Positions 27,803-35,924 are shown, counted from the stretch's first letter. The stretch is 64,000 nt of DNA from Diaphorobacter sp. HDW4A (GCF_011305995.1 NZ_CP049910.1:4526001-4590000); one strand, 5' to 3'. Notes: a model not told the origin generated them from the sequence alone. Program-made: numbers and translations.

Positions 27803-29380
27803 TCAAGGCTGGTTGGCGGCTGCCGCTCGCACATCGAAACCAGCATTCGGGTCTTCGCGAAAGCGCTCCTTGAGCACGCGGCGCAGCAGCTTGCCGGTCT
27901 CAAGGCGCGGTAGACGGGTCTCGAACACCACCTGCCTCGGCCACTTCACTTTGGATAGATGCGGTGCGGCCTGCGCGACGATGGCGCGCGCCAGTGCTTC
28001 GTTGCCTTCATGGCCGGACTTGAGCACGATGACCGCCAGCGGCTGCTCGCCGAAGTCCTCGTGCGGCACGCCGACCACGGCCACTTCATCGACGGCGGGA
28101 TGTGCGACGAGCGCGTTCTCGATCTCCTGCGGATAGACGTTCACGCCGCCCGACAGAATCAGATCGGCGCGCCTGTCACTCAAGAAGAGATAGCCATCCG
28201 CATCCACGTAGCCGATGTCGCCATAGGTCGCCCAGCCGCGCTCGTTGAAGGCCTCGCGCGTCTTGGCCTCGTCGTTGAGATAGCAGAACTCGCCGCCATT
28301 CTCGAAATAGATGCGGCCGATCTGGCCCACCGGAAGCTCGTTGCCGTCGTCGTCCAGAACGTGCAGCACGCCCGCAATCGCGCGCCCCACCGACCCGGGG
28401 CGCCCGCGCCATTCCTTCGAGTCGATCAGCGTCGTGCCGCAGCCCTCGGAACCCGCGTAGTACTCCATGAGAATGTCGCCCCACCATTGCAGAATCGCAA
28501 GCTTGAGTGGCACCGGGCACGGAGCGGCCGCATGGATGGCGACGCGGTGGGTGGAGAGGTCGTACCTGCTCTTCACCGCATCGGGCAACTTGAACATGCG
28601 GCTGAGCATGGTCGGCACCCATTGACTGTGAGTGACGCGGAACTTGTCAATGCACGCGAGCGAGAACTCCGCATCGAACTGCCGCATGATGACCGCGCGC
28701 CCGCCCGAGTCGAGCGCGCGCAGCGTGTAGCGCAGCGGCGCGGCGTGATACAGCGGCGCGGGCGACAGGTAGACAGTCTGCTCGCCGAATTGCATAAGGC
28801 GCTGTGTATTCGCCACCTCGGGATCTGTCTGCTTGCGGTACTCTGGCGCGAACAGCGGTTTGCGCACACCCTTGGGCCTGCCTGTGGTGCCCGATGAATA
28901 GAGCAAGTCACGGCCCAGCGGGCGCTGGCTCAAATCGAGTGCGGGCTGCGCGCCTGCGGCGTTCAGCAGTTCATCGATGCCGCGCACGCCCGGGGTGTCG
29001 CCATCCACGGAAAAGCAGGGCAGGCCCAGTGCCTGATGCGCGGCCTGCGCGTTCGGCCAGGTGGCGGACGAAACAAACAGCTGCTGCGCGCCACTGTCCT
29101 GCACGATGTACTGCACCTCGGCGGGTGTGAGGTGGGTGCTGATCACCGCCGCATAGAGACCCGCCTCGCGCGCAGCCAGCACCAACTCGAGGATCTCGAC
29201 GCGGTTCTCGAGCAGGATCGCAATCGTGTCCTCGGATTTCAACCCCAGTCCGGCCAACCACTGCGCGAGAAGCAGCGCTCGATCAGCAATGCGCTTGGCG
29301 GTGAAGGTCTCTTCGGTCTCAGCCTGGATCAGGACCACCTTGTCGGGTTGAAGCTGCGCCCAGCTCAAGAAGTTGTGCAT
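27803..29380 (-). CDS. Acyl-CoA synthetase (AMP-forming fatty acid or aryl acid ligase)
   Basis: A 525-aa adenylating enzyme. Motif A3 is DLLYSSGTTGRPKGVRKPL, the YYAGSEG-like motif is ILMEYYAGSEGCGTTLI, then YGDIGYVDADGYLFLSDRRADLILSGGVNVYPQEIENAL, and the catalytic Lys near the end is in LPRLETGKLLRRVLKERF. The order matches the family of acyl-CoA ligases that activate free acids with ATP and CoA. GGAGAC precedes the ATG at 29380. It is the first gene of the leftward operon and is divergent from the thiolase gene. The acid is unknown. Confidence 0.94.
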   Translation of the reverse strand: MHNFLSWAQLQPDKVVLIQAETEETFTAKRIADRALLLAQWLAGLGLKSEDTIAILLENRVEILELVLAAREAGLYAAVISTHLTPAEVQYIVQDSGAQQLFVSSATWPNAQAAHQALGLPCFSVDGDTPGVRGIDELLNAAGAQPALDLSQRPLGRDLLYSSGTTGRPKGVRKPLFAPEYRKQTDPEVANTQRLMQFGEQTVYLSPAPLYHAAPLRYTLRALDSGGRAVIMRQFDAEFSLACIDKFRVTHSQWVPTMLSRMFKLPDAVKSRYDLSTHRVAIHAAAPCPVPLKLAILQWWGDILMEYYAGSEGCGTTLIDSKEWRGRPGSVGRAIAGVLHVLDDDGNELPVGQIGRIYFENGGEFCYLNDEAKTREAFNERGWATYGDIGYVDADGYLFLSDRRADLILSGGVNVYPQEIENALVAHPAVDEVAVVGVPHEDFGEQPLAVIVLKSGHEGNEALARAIVAQAAPHLSKVKWPRQVVFETRLPRLETGKLLRRVLKERFREDPNAGFDVRAAAANQP

Positions 29381-29580
29381 TGTTGAATGTCTCCATAACG
29401 TGCAAGCCGCCAGTCATTGCATCACTGGGCGGGTGTTGCGTGGGTTCTTCAATTCATAACATCCGGTTCACGAGTCTCGAATTCCGAATGAACGTGCGCA
29501 GTATCTCGCCCGATAGTCTGCATCTTCCTCGGGTTACTACCAGTTCGAATTCGTTTTTCTGAAACCTATTATTATTTTAA

Positions 29581-29596
29581 TGAAACCAATGTCTCA
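29581..29596. promoter_or_regulatory. Operator-like inverted repeat before the thiolase gene (site A)
   Basis: TGAAACCAATGTCTCA is an imperfect inverted repeat (TGAAAC and GTCTCA around a 4-bp centre). It matches 12 of 16 positions of the sequence TGAGACCAGCGTCTCG in front of iclR (35577-35592), and all four differences are transitions. It begins 22 bp upstream of the thiolase start, in the region separating the two divergent operons. I take it to be a binding site of the nearby IclR-family regulator; this is inference. Confidence 0.6.
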
Positions 29597-29602
29597 TAAA
29601 TC

Positions 29603-30781
29603 ATGAACATCCCTGTCATCGTTGAAGCCATTCGCAGCCCCATGGCCCGGGCCAAATCCGACGGTGCACTCGCCGAGCTGCACCCCGTTGATCTGCTCTC
29701 TCAGGTACTGCAGCAGCTCATCGCGCGTACCGGCATCGACCCCGGTTCGGTGGACGACGTGATCTGCGGCTGTGTGAGCCAGGCGGGCGAGCAGGCGGGC
29801 ACGCCGGGACGCCTCGCGTGGCTGGCGGCGGGTCTGCCAACGCATGTGCCGTCGACCACCATCGACCGCAAATGCGGATCGAGCCAGCAGGCCGTGCACT
29901 TTGCGGCGCAGGCCATCATGGCGGGCGTGCAAGACATCGTGATCGCCTGCGGCGTCGAGTCGATGAGCCGCGTGCCTATGGGCAGCTCGCGGATGGGCAA
30001 GAACACGACGGGCCCGCGCTTTGACGAACGCTTCGCTCCGGGCCTGGTGGGTCAAGGTGTATCGGCCGACCTCGTTGCTGCCAAATGGGGGCTGTCGCGA
30101 GGCGATCTGGATCGCTACGCCGCCCAGTCACACCAACGCGCGCATCTGGCGCAAACAGGCGGCAGATTCGCGCGCGAGATCGTCGGCATTGATACGCCGA
30201 ATGGCCACGTGATCGCCGACGAAACCATACGCGCAGGCACCACGCCCGAGAAGCTCGCGGGCCTCAAGGCGGTGTTTGAAAACGAAGAACTTTCCGCACG
30301 CTTTCCGCAGATTCAATGGAGCACCACGGCGGGCAACGCCTCGCAGATGACCGATGGCGCAAGCGCCATGCTGATCATGAGCGAGAAGCGCGCTGAACAG
30401 CTTGGCCTGCGCCCCCGCGCGCGCTTTGTCGCGTTCGACGTAGTGGGCGACGATCCGCTCTACATGCTCACCGCACCGATTCCCGCCACACAGCGCGTGC
30501 TCGCCAAGGCGAAGATGAAACTCGACGACATCCAGCACTACGAGATCAACGAGGCCTTCGCGTCGGTGCCACTCGCGTGGCAGAAGGAACTCAAGGCTGA
30601 CGGCGAACGCCTGAACCCACGCGGCGGTGCGATCGCGCTCGGCCATCCGCTCGGCGCATCGGGCGTGCGCCTGATGACCACGATGCTGCACGCGATGGAA
30701 GACAGCGGCCAGCGCTACGGCATCCAATCCATGTGTGAAGCCGGTGGCATGGCAAATGCCACGATCATTGAAAGGCTCTGA
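29603..30781 (+). CDS. Acetyl-CoA acyltransferase (thiolase)
   Basis: A 392-aa thiolase II family enzyme. The nucleophile Cys is in TTIDRKCGSSQQAVHFAAQ, and the C-terminal signatures are NPRGGAIALGHPLGASG and SMCEAGGMANATIIERL. It cleaves 3-oxoacyl-CoA with CoA. No Shine-Dalgarno sequence precedes ATG 29603. Instead a five-codon frame (ATG 29589 to TGA 29606) ends overlapping the start codon, so translation may begin through it. It opens the rightward half of the cluster (thiolase, SDR, hydratase, Bug). Confidence 0.94.
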   Translation: MNIPVIVEAIRSPMARAKSDGALAELHPVDLLSQVLQQLIARTGIDPGSVDDVICGCVSQAGEQAGTPGRLAWLAAGLPTHVPSTTIDRKCGSSQQAVHFAAQAIMAGVQDIVIACGVESMSRVPMGSSRMGKNTTGPRFDERFAPGLVGQGVSADLVAAKWGLSRGDLDRYAAQSHQRAHLAQTGGRFAREIVGIDTPNGHVIADETIRAGTTPEKLAGLKAVFENEELSARFPQIQWSTTAGNASQMTDGASAMLIMSEKRAEQLGLRPRARFVAFDVVGDDPLYMLTAPIPATQRVLAKAKMKLDDIQHYEINEAFASVPLAWQKELKADGERLNPRGGAIALGHPLGASGVRLMTTMLHAMEDSGQRYGIQSMCEAGGMANATIIERL

Positions 30782-30782
30782 A

Positions 30783-31550
30783 ATGAAACTGCAAAAAGGA
30801 ATGACCGCCATCGTCACGGGTGGCGTATCGGGTCTCGGTGAAGCAACGGCGATTTCGCTGCTTGAGCGCGGACTGAATGTAGTCGCCGTCGACCTCAACG
30901 AAGAGCGGGGCGCGGCGATGGAAAAGCAGTACGCCGGTCAGCTCAAGTTCGTGAAGGCCGACGTGGCCGATGGCGAGCAAATGCAGGCCGCCATCGCCGC
31001 CGCCGAAGCCTTTGGCGAGTTCCGCGCGCTGGTGCATTGCGCGGGCGTCGGCGGCCCGGTGCGGCTGGTCGAGAAAGACGGCAGTCCCGGCTCGCTCGAG
31101 AAGTACACCAACATCGTGCGCATCAACCTCATCGGCACCTTCAACACGCTGCGGCTTGCGGCGGCTTCGATGGCGAAGAACGCGCCCGTCGACGGCGAAC
31201 GCGGTGCCTGCGTGCTCACCGCGTCGGTCGCGGGATACGAGGGCCAGATCGGACAGATTCCCTATGCCTCGGCCAAGGCCGGCATCATCGGCATGACCAT
31301 CGTCGCCGCGCGCGATCTGGCCACCAAGATGATCCGCGTGTGCACGATTGCGCCGGGCCTGTTCGACACGCCGATCCTCGCCAAGCTGCCCGAGGAAATC
31401 CGCCAGTCACTCGCGGCCTCGGTGCCCAATCCACCACGCCTCGGAAAGCCGAATGAATATGCGCTGACGGCGCTGCATATCCTCGAGAATCCCATGCTCA
31501 ACGGCGAGACCATTCGCCTTGACGGCGCGATCCGCATGCAGCCGCGCTGA
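30783..31550 (+). CDS. SDR-family 3-hydroxyacyl-CoA dehydrogenase
   Basis: A 255-aa short-chain dehydrogenase starting 1 bp after the thiolase stop (MKLQKGMTAIVTGGVSGLGEATA). It has the cofactor motif TGGVSGLG, the acidic residue VVAVDLNEERG for NAD(H), the Asn-containing HCAGVGG region, the catalytic Ser before YASAKAG and the Tyr-Lys pair in QIPYASAKAGI. The pattern ACVLTASVAGYEGQIGQIPYASAK resembles type II 3-hydroxyacyl-CoA and 2-methyl-3-hydroxybutyryl-CoA dehydrogenases. It would oxidise the 3-hydroxyacyl-CoA made by the hydratase. No other 3-hydroxyacyl-CoA dehydrogenase is encoded in the cluster, which supports this role. Confidence 0.88.
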   Translation: MKLQKGMTAIVTGGVSGLGEATAISLLERGLNVVAVDLNEERGAAMEKQYAGQLKFVKADVADGEQMQAAIAAAEAFGEFRALVHCAGVGGPVRLVEKDGSPGSLEKYTNIVRINLIGTFNTLRLAAASMAKNAPVDGERGACVLTASVAGYEGQIGQIPYASAKAGIIGMTIVAARDLATKMIRVCTIAPGLFDTPILAKLPEEIRQSLAASVPNPPRLGKPNEYALTALHILENPMLNGETIRLDGAIRMQPR

Positions 31551-31577
31551 GGCATTCACTTTTCAGGAGACGCTCCC

Positions 31578-32348
31578 ATGTCAGAAACCACTCCCCTACT
31601 CGTCGAGATCCGAGGCAACCTTCAGATCATGACGCTCAACCGCCCCGAAGCGAAGAACGCCGTGACGCTGGAAATGGCCGAGGCCATGGTCGCCGCCATC
31701 GATGCGTTTGATGCGAACCCGGCACTCTCCGTGGGCATCATTGTTGGCGCGGGCGGCACGTTCTGCGCGGGCATGGATCTGAAAGGCTTTCTGCAGGGCA
31801 AACGCCCCAGCATCCCCGGTCGCGGCTTCTGCGGAATCACCATCAAGCCACCGCGCAAGCCGATCATCGCCGCGGTCGAGGGCTATGCGCTCGCGGGCGG
31901 TTTCGAGGTCGTGCTTGCCTGCGATCTGGTGGTCGCATCGAGCGCAGCCAAGTTCGGCCTGCCCGAAGTGAAACGCGGCCTCGCCGCCGCTGGCGGTGGC
32001 CTTCTGCGCCTGCCCAAGCGCATGCCGTATCACATCGCGATGGAATGCATCCTCACCGGCGACATGCTGAGCGCTGAGCGCGCCCACCAGAACGGCCTGA
32101 TCAACCGCCTCGTTGAGCCCGGCACGGCGCTCGATGCCGCCATCGAGTTGGCCAACGCCGTAGCCGCCAACGGTCCCCTGTCGTTGATTGCAAGCAAGCA
32201 AGTGGTCACCGAATCGGTGGACTGGAGCCGCGAGGAAATGTTCGACAAACAGGCCGCCATCACCAACCCGGTCTTCGCATCGCAAGACGCCCGTGAAGGC
32301 GCGGCCGCTTTCGCTGAAAAACGCAAACCCGCCTGGAAGGGCATTTGA
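31578..32348 (+). CDS. Enoyl-CoA hydratase/isomerase (crotonase family)
   Basis: A 256-aa crotonase fold protein. CoA and substrate sites appear in MTLNRPEAKNAV, the oxyanion-hole region is GAGGTFCAGMDLKGF and the second is AVEGYALAGGFEVVLACDLVVAS, with the usual catalytic-Glu position in GLPEVKRGLAAAGGG. It adds water to a 2-enoyl-CoA or isomerises it. CAGGAGA precedes the ATG. It is 27 bp behind the SDR gene and forms one unit with it. Confidence 0.93.
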   Translation: MSETTPLLVEIRGNLQIMTLNRPEAKNAVTLEMAEAMVAAIDAFDANPALSVGIIVGAGGTFCAGMDLKGFLQGKRPSIPGRGFCGITIKPPRKPIIAAVEGYALAGGFEVVLACDLVVASSAAKFGLPEVKRGLAAAGGGLLRLPKRMPYHIAMECILTGDMLSAERAHQNGLINRLVEPGTALDAAIELANAVAANGPLSLIASKQVVTESVDWSREEMFDKQAAITNPVFASQDAREGAAAFAEKRKPAWKGI

Positions 32349-32405
32349 CGCACGCTGAACGCAGCCATCCCGACTGATGGCCTTCGTTGTTGCATGCGTG
32401 CACCA

Positions 32406-32448
32406 AGGACCCTTTGCATGAGTCGATCCGATTGATGCAGAGGGTCCT
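32406..32448. repeat. Inverted repeat between hydratase and Bug genes
   Basis: AGGACCCTTTGCAT (32406-32419) pairs with ATGCAGAGGGTCCT (32435-32448), 13 of 14 positions, around a 15-nt loop. It lies 41 bp before the start of the Bug receptor gene and has no T-tract. It can form a strong hairpin in the operon mRNA and might stabilise or separate expression of the receptor from the enzymes. Confidence 0.65.
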
Positions 32449-32489
32449 CAATGACTTCACCCATTTCATCAAAGAGGAGAGAGACACGC

Positions 32490-33482
32490 ATGAGAGCAAC
32501 AATGACGCCCTATTCACGCCGCAAAGCGCTGTGCGCCATCGCGGCCGCCCTCGGCTGTGCGCCATGGGCCGCACATGCCGAATCCATCTGGCCGAGCAAG
32601 ACCATCACCTTTGTGGTCCCTGGCGCGGCGGGGGGATCAACCGATATCCCCGCGCGCTTTCTCGCCATCAAGCTCAGCGAGCGACTGGGCCAACCGATCA
32701 TCGTGGACAACAAGCCCGGCGCGGGCGGCTCGCTAGGCTCGGGCATCGTCGCGCGCGCCCAGCCCGATGGCTACACCGTGCTCGTCGGCAACTCAGGCTC
32801 CAACGCGATCAACTACACGGCCTACAAGAAGCTCAGCTACAAGCCCACGGATTTCGTCGCGCTCACCGACATGATCTCGTTCGCCAACGTGTTGGTGGTG
32901 CCCGTCAAATCGCCCCTCAAGACACTGCCGCAGCTCATCGACACCGCCCGCAAGGAGCCAGGCAAGCTCGCATTCTCCTCGGCGGGGGTCGGCCAGACCA
33001 CGCACCTCATGGGCGAGCTGTTCAAGCAGCGCACTGGCACCGATGTCGTGCACGTCGCCTACAAGGGCTCGGCCCCCGGCACCATGGCCGTGGTGAGCGG
33101 CGAGACGCAATTCATGTTCGACAACATGACCGCTTCGCTTGCCCACATCAAGGACGGCAAGCTGCGCCCCCTCGCCGTGACCGGATCCACCCGCGAGCCC
33201 GAACTGCCAGACGTGCCGACCATGACCGAACTCGGCATGCCCGACTTCAACAAGGTCGGCTGGATGGGCTTCTTCCTGCCCGCGAAAACCCCGCCGGAGA
33301 TCGTCAAGAAACTCACCGACAACCTCATCGCCGTGCTGCAATCCCCCGAGGTCCAGAAACGTTATCGCGAACTCGGCGGCAGACCCGGAGGCATGCCGCC
33401 CGAGCAGTTCAACAAGATGGTGAACGACGATCAGAAATCATGGGGTGAGCTGATAACGAGCCAGCATCTGCAGTTGGACTAG
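32490..33482 (+). CDS. Bug-family tripartite tricarboxylate receptor (second copy)
   Basis: A 330-aa solute-binding protein starting at ATG 32490 with AGGAGA about 10 nt before it. The signal peptide carries two Arg (SRRKALCAIAAAL), slightly Tat-like, and ends near AHAESIW. The mature region has PSKTITFVVPGAAGGSTDIPARFL and VDNKPGAGGSLGSGIVARAQPDG, the Bug signatures. It is clearly distinct in sequence from the Bug protein at 25583-26563, so two receptors with different ligands serve the same cluster. It converges on the CoA transferase gene. Confidence 0.92.
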   Translation: MRATMTPYSRRKALCAIAAALGCAPWAAHAESIWPSKTITFVVPGAAGGSTDIPARFLAIKLSERLGQPIIVDNKPGAGGSLGSGIVARAQPDGYTVLVGNSGSNAINYTAYKKLSYKPTDFVALTDMISFANVLVVPVKSPLKTLPQLIDTARKEPGKLAFSSAGVGQTTHLMGELFKQRTGTDVVHVAYKGSAPGTMAVVSGETQFMFDNMTASLAHIKDGKLRPLAVTGSTREPELPDVPTMTELGMPDFNKVGWMGFFLPAKTPPEIVKKLTDNLIAVLQSPEVQKRYRELGGRPGGMPPEQFNKMVNDDQKSWGELITSQHLQLD

Positions 33483-33613
33483 GAAACACCCCCTGAGTCA
33501 TTTCGAGAGCGGCGGGACGGCCCTTGCGCGGCTGCCCTCGCTTAGGCCGCATCAGTTTCATCCGCTGCGGGCGGCGAAGCGCCATGAGAATCTGATCGGC
33601 GACTCCCGAGACT

Positions 33614-34726
33614 TCAGCGTCGCCAGACTTTCTGCACGTCGCCATGCGCAAGGGCGTCCAGCACCGCCTGCGTATGCGCTCCTGCATTGCACGCCTCGGA
33701 CGTTTCATACGCCCTGCCATCAAACCGTGGTGCTGGCGCTGCCTGCAACACGCCGCCGCGCTCGTTGTACACACCACGCGCGCGCATGTGCGGATGCTGC
33801 GACGCCTCGAGCGGGCTGAGCACCGCACCGAAGCACACGTCGGTGGATTCAAAAACCGTCTGCCAGCGCGCGCGTGATTGCTGCAGAAAGATCGTCTGCA
33901 GGCGCGCGCGGCGCTTGGGCCAGGCAGAGCGGTCGTGCTGGGCGGTGGCGAAATCGGGATCACCCGTGAGGCCCAGCGTTTGCAGCAGCAGCACGTAGAA
34001 CTGCGGCTCGATGGCGCCGATGGTGATGTGGTGGCCGTCGGCGCAGACATAGGTTTCGTAGAACGGTGAGCTGTCGTACATGCTCTGGCCGCGCTCGTCG
34101 GCCACCATGCCGCGCTGGCGAGCGCTCAGGGCGAGGTTGAGCATGTGGGCCGCGCCGTCGACGATGGCGGCATCGACGACGGTGCCCTTGCCCGTCTGGC
34201 GGGCATGGATGATGCCCGCGAGCAAACCGGTCAAAAGGTAGAGCGCTCCGCCGCCAATGTCGCCGACCATCGCGAACGAGGACACGGGGCGCGCGTCCGC
34301 CGGGCTGCAGCCCCAAAGCGCACCCGCGACCGAGGCGTAGTTGTTGTCGTGTCCGGCTCGGGGGGCGAGCGGTCCGTCCTGACCCCAGCCGGTCATGCGG
34401 CCATAGACGAGTTCGGGGTTCACACGCAGACATTCCTCGGGGCCGAGGCCTAGGCGCTCCATCACCCCGGGGCGCATGCCTTCGATCAGTACATCGGCGC
34501 TCGCGACAAGCGTGAGCACCAATTGCCTGCCCGCCTCGCTCTTCAAATCGGCGAACACCGAGCGCTTGCCGCGATTGAGCAGCGTGCCGGTGGGGCCGGT
34601 GTTCTCGGCCTCGCGCACGACCGAGATCACATCCGCGCCCAGATCGGCCAGATGCATCGCACAGAACGGGCCGGGGCCAAGGCCGCCGATTTCGAGAACG
34701 CGGATGCTGTCAAGTACTTTGCTCAC
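33614..34726 (-). CDS. CaiB/BaiF family III CoA transferase
   Basis: A 370-aa protein starting MSKVLDSIRVLEIGGLGPGPFCAMHLADLGADVI, the standard opening of the CaiB/BaiF family (also called alpha-methylacyl-CoA racemase family). Further family marks are RGKRSVFADLKSEAGRQLVLTLV, ADVLIEGMRPGVMERLGLGPEE and the catalytic Asp region GQDGPLAPRAGHDNNYASVAGAL with the later GDIGGGALYLLTGLLAGI. Members transfer CoA between acids or racemise 2-methylacyl-CoA. Both activities would fit a branched acid route. It lies 43 bp after iclR on the same strand. Confidence 0.92.
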   Translation of the reverse strand: MSKVLDSIRVLEIGGLGPGPFCAMHLADLGADVISVVREAENTGPTGTLLNRGKRSVFADLKSEAGRQLVLTLVASADVLIEGMRPGVMERLGLGPEECLRVNPELVYGRMTGWGQDGPLAPRAGHDNNYASVAGALWGCSPADARPVSSFAMVGDIGGGALYLLTGLLAGIIHARQTGKGTVVDAAIVDGAAHMLNLALSARQRGMVADERGQSMYDSSPFYETYVCADGHHITIGAIEPQFYVLLLQTLGLTGDPDFATAQHDRSAWPKRRARLQTIFLQQSRARWQTVFESTDVCFGAVLSPLEASQHPHMRARGVYNERGGVLQAAPAPRFDGRAYETSEACNAGAHTQAVLDALAHGDVQKVWRR

Positions 34727-34768
34727 GGTCTTGTCTCCTCTAGTGGATGGTCTGATTGAAGTGTCGTT

Positions 34769-35551
34769 CTAGTAGAGGCTGGACGCGCCAAGCACGCCCT
34801 CCACCGAACGCACCAGTGTGATCAGGCGCGGGCCGACGTCGGACTCCAGCTCGCGGCTCTTGGGGTTGTAGGTCGGGATGGAGGCGGCGATCACCCAGCG
34901 TTCACCATCAATGGGCAGCGAAAGCGGAACGGCAATCGACTGAATCTCACGGTGCAGATCACCGTGGCTGCGGCAAAAACCATGGGTGGCGAGGTCATGG
35001 CGTGCGTCCACCAACCGTTCACGCAGTTGCGCGGCACGGTCGGGCTCGTGCACGGCCAGCTCGGCAAGATAGGCTTCGCGCTCCACTTCAGGAAGGCACA
35101 GCAGATAAGCACGGCCCGTGGCGGTGCGCGAGAGCGACATGCCGACTCCCATCTGCGGCGTGAACACTTTGTTGTCCATGCCATTGGCCAGCTCGACCAG
35201 CACCAGCTTCTGGCCTGAGCCGACCCCGATCTGGATTTGCCCGCCGATATGGTTGGCCAACTCCATCATCTGCGGACGCGCAAACTGCCGCAGATGCATA
35301 CGCGCGAGCACCGGCGAAGAGAGATTGAGCAGCCCGATCCCCGGCACAAACTTGGACAGGCGCTCCGAATACCGCAGCAGCCCCAGCTCGCAGAGCGTGT
35401 CGGTCAGCCGAAACAGGGTGGGCTTGGGCAGCCCGGTGAGGTCCATCAGCTCCTTGCCGCTCAGTTCCTGACGCTTGTTGGAGAAGCAGCCCAGAATGGA
35501 TACGCCCCGCACCAGCGCACTGACCAGTTTGCCATCTGCTTCAGAATTCAT
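34769..35551 (-). CDS. IclR-family transcriptional regulator
   Basis: A 260-aa regulator with an N-terminal winged helix (SALVRGVSILGCFSNKRQELSGKELMDLTGLPKPTLFRLTDTLCELGLLRYSERLSKF) and a C-terminal IclR effector domain (IGVGSGQKLVLVELANGMDNKVFTPQMG, LSRTATGRAYL, GFCRSHGDLHREIQSIAVPL, where the fold holds its ligand). An operator-like repeat lies 26 bp before its start and a related one precedes the thiolase operon, so it likely controls the acid-degradation cluster and itself. It is followed by the CoA transferase gene. Confidence 0.93.
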   Translation of the reverse strand: MNSEADGKLVSALVRGVSILGCFSNKRQELSGKELMDLTGLPKPTLFRLTDTLCELGLLRYSERLSKFVPGIGLLNLSSPVLARMHLRQFARPQMMELANHIGGQIQIGVGSGQKLVLVELANGMDNKVFTPQMGVGMSLSRTATGRAYLLCLPEVEREAYLAELAVHEPDRAAQLRERLVDARHDLATHGFCRSHGDLHREIQSIAVPLSLPIDGERWVIAASIPTYNPKSRELESDVGPRLITLVRSVEGVLGASSLY

Positions 35552-35576
35552 GAATGCCCTTTGATTGTTATTGGGA

Positions 35577-35592
35577 TGAGACCAGCGTCTCG
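35577..35592. promoter_or_regulatory. Operator-like inverted repeat before iclR (site B)
   Basis: TGAGACCAGCGTCTCG carries perfect arms GAGAC and GTCTC around the 4-bp centre CAGC. It lies 26 bp upstream of the iclR start codon and resembles the site in front of the thiolase operon (29581-29596). A third partial match, GTCTCGAATTCCGAAT, occurs around 29474-29489 and resembles the flank of this site (GTCTCGATTTTCCGAAT). Probably an autoregulatory IclR site. Confidence 0.6.
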
Positions 35593-35631
35593 ATTTTCCG
35601 AATTCTATTCAAAGATCGATCTGAAGCGCAC

Positions 35632-35668
35632 AAAAAGAAAAGCTCCAGCGCATCACAGCGGTGGAGCC
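35632..35668 (-). terminator. Terminator of the candidate small gene
   Basis: On the minus strand GCTCCA and TGGAGC form a stem around a 14-nt loop, followed directly by TTTTCTTTTTG. Another hairpin with 9-bp arms (35682-35690 and 35697-35705) precedes it. The pair sits just after the stop codon of the 25-codon frame at 35719-35796. Confidence 0.65.
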
Positions 35669-35718
35669 TGACTCAGTTGTTCGCATCGCAAGACACTGCG
35701 ATGCGGCAACGTGCAAAT

Positions 35719-35796
35719 TTACTGGTTTGCGATTTCCAGATGAGCTTCGCGAGCTTCTTGGATGAATTCGATCAACGATTCGATAACGTAACGCAT
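35719..35796 (-). CDS. Candidate 25-residue small protein
   Basis: A 25-codon frame starting at ATG 35796 with GGAG 7-8 nt upstream and ending in TAA. The product begins MRYVIESLIEFIQEAREAHL and ends in EIANQ. It would form one amphipathic helix with an alternating pattern of Ile, Leu, Val and Phe on one face and Glu, Gln and Arg on the other. The surrounding DNA looks like a full transcription unit: a candidate promoter at 35896-35924, an inverted repeat spanning its -10 region, and two hairpins with a T-tract after the stop. I recognise no family. It may instead be the coding part of a regulatory RNA. Confirmation would need conservation of the reading frame in relatives. Confidence 0.5.
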   Translation of the reverse strand: MRYVIESLIEFIQEAREAHLEIANQ

Positions 35797-35881
35797 GGTG
35801 TGACTCCATGAGATGCCTAGAGGGCAAATTGCGGTGTGCATCTCGTACATCGCTTTTGCTAGGGAAGAACATTAAGTGTTT

Positions 35882-35924
35882 ACCCTATGATTGTAAGTAT
35901 AAACCGATATAGGGTTTGCACCAA
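35882..35924 (-). promoter_or_regulatory. Promoter with flanking inverted repeat for the small gene
   Basis: On the minus strand TTGGTG (35919-35924) and TATACT (35896-35901) are 17 bp apart. The -10 matches five of six consensus bases; the -35 matches only the first three. The arms ACCCTAT (35882-35888) and ATAGGGT (35909-35915) form a perfect inverted repeat with a 20-bp centre. One arm lies in the spacer and the other near the expected start site, the usual place for a repressor operator. Confidence 0.45.
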
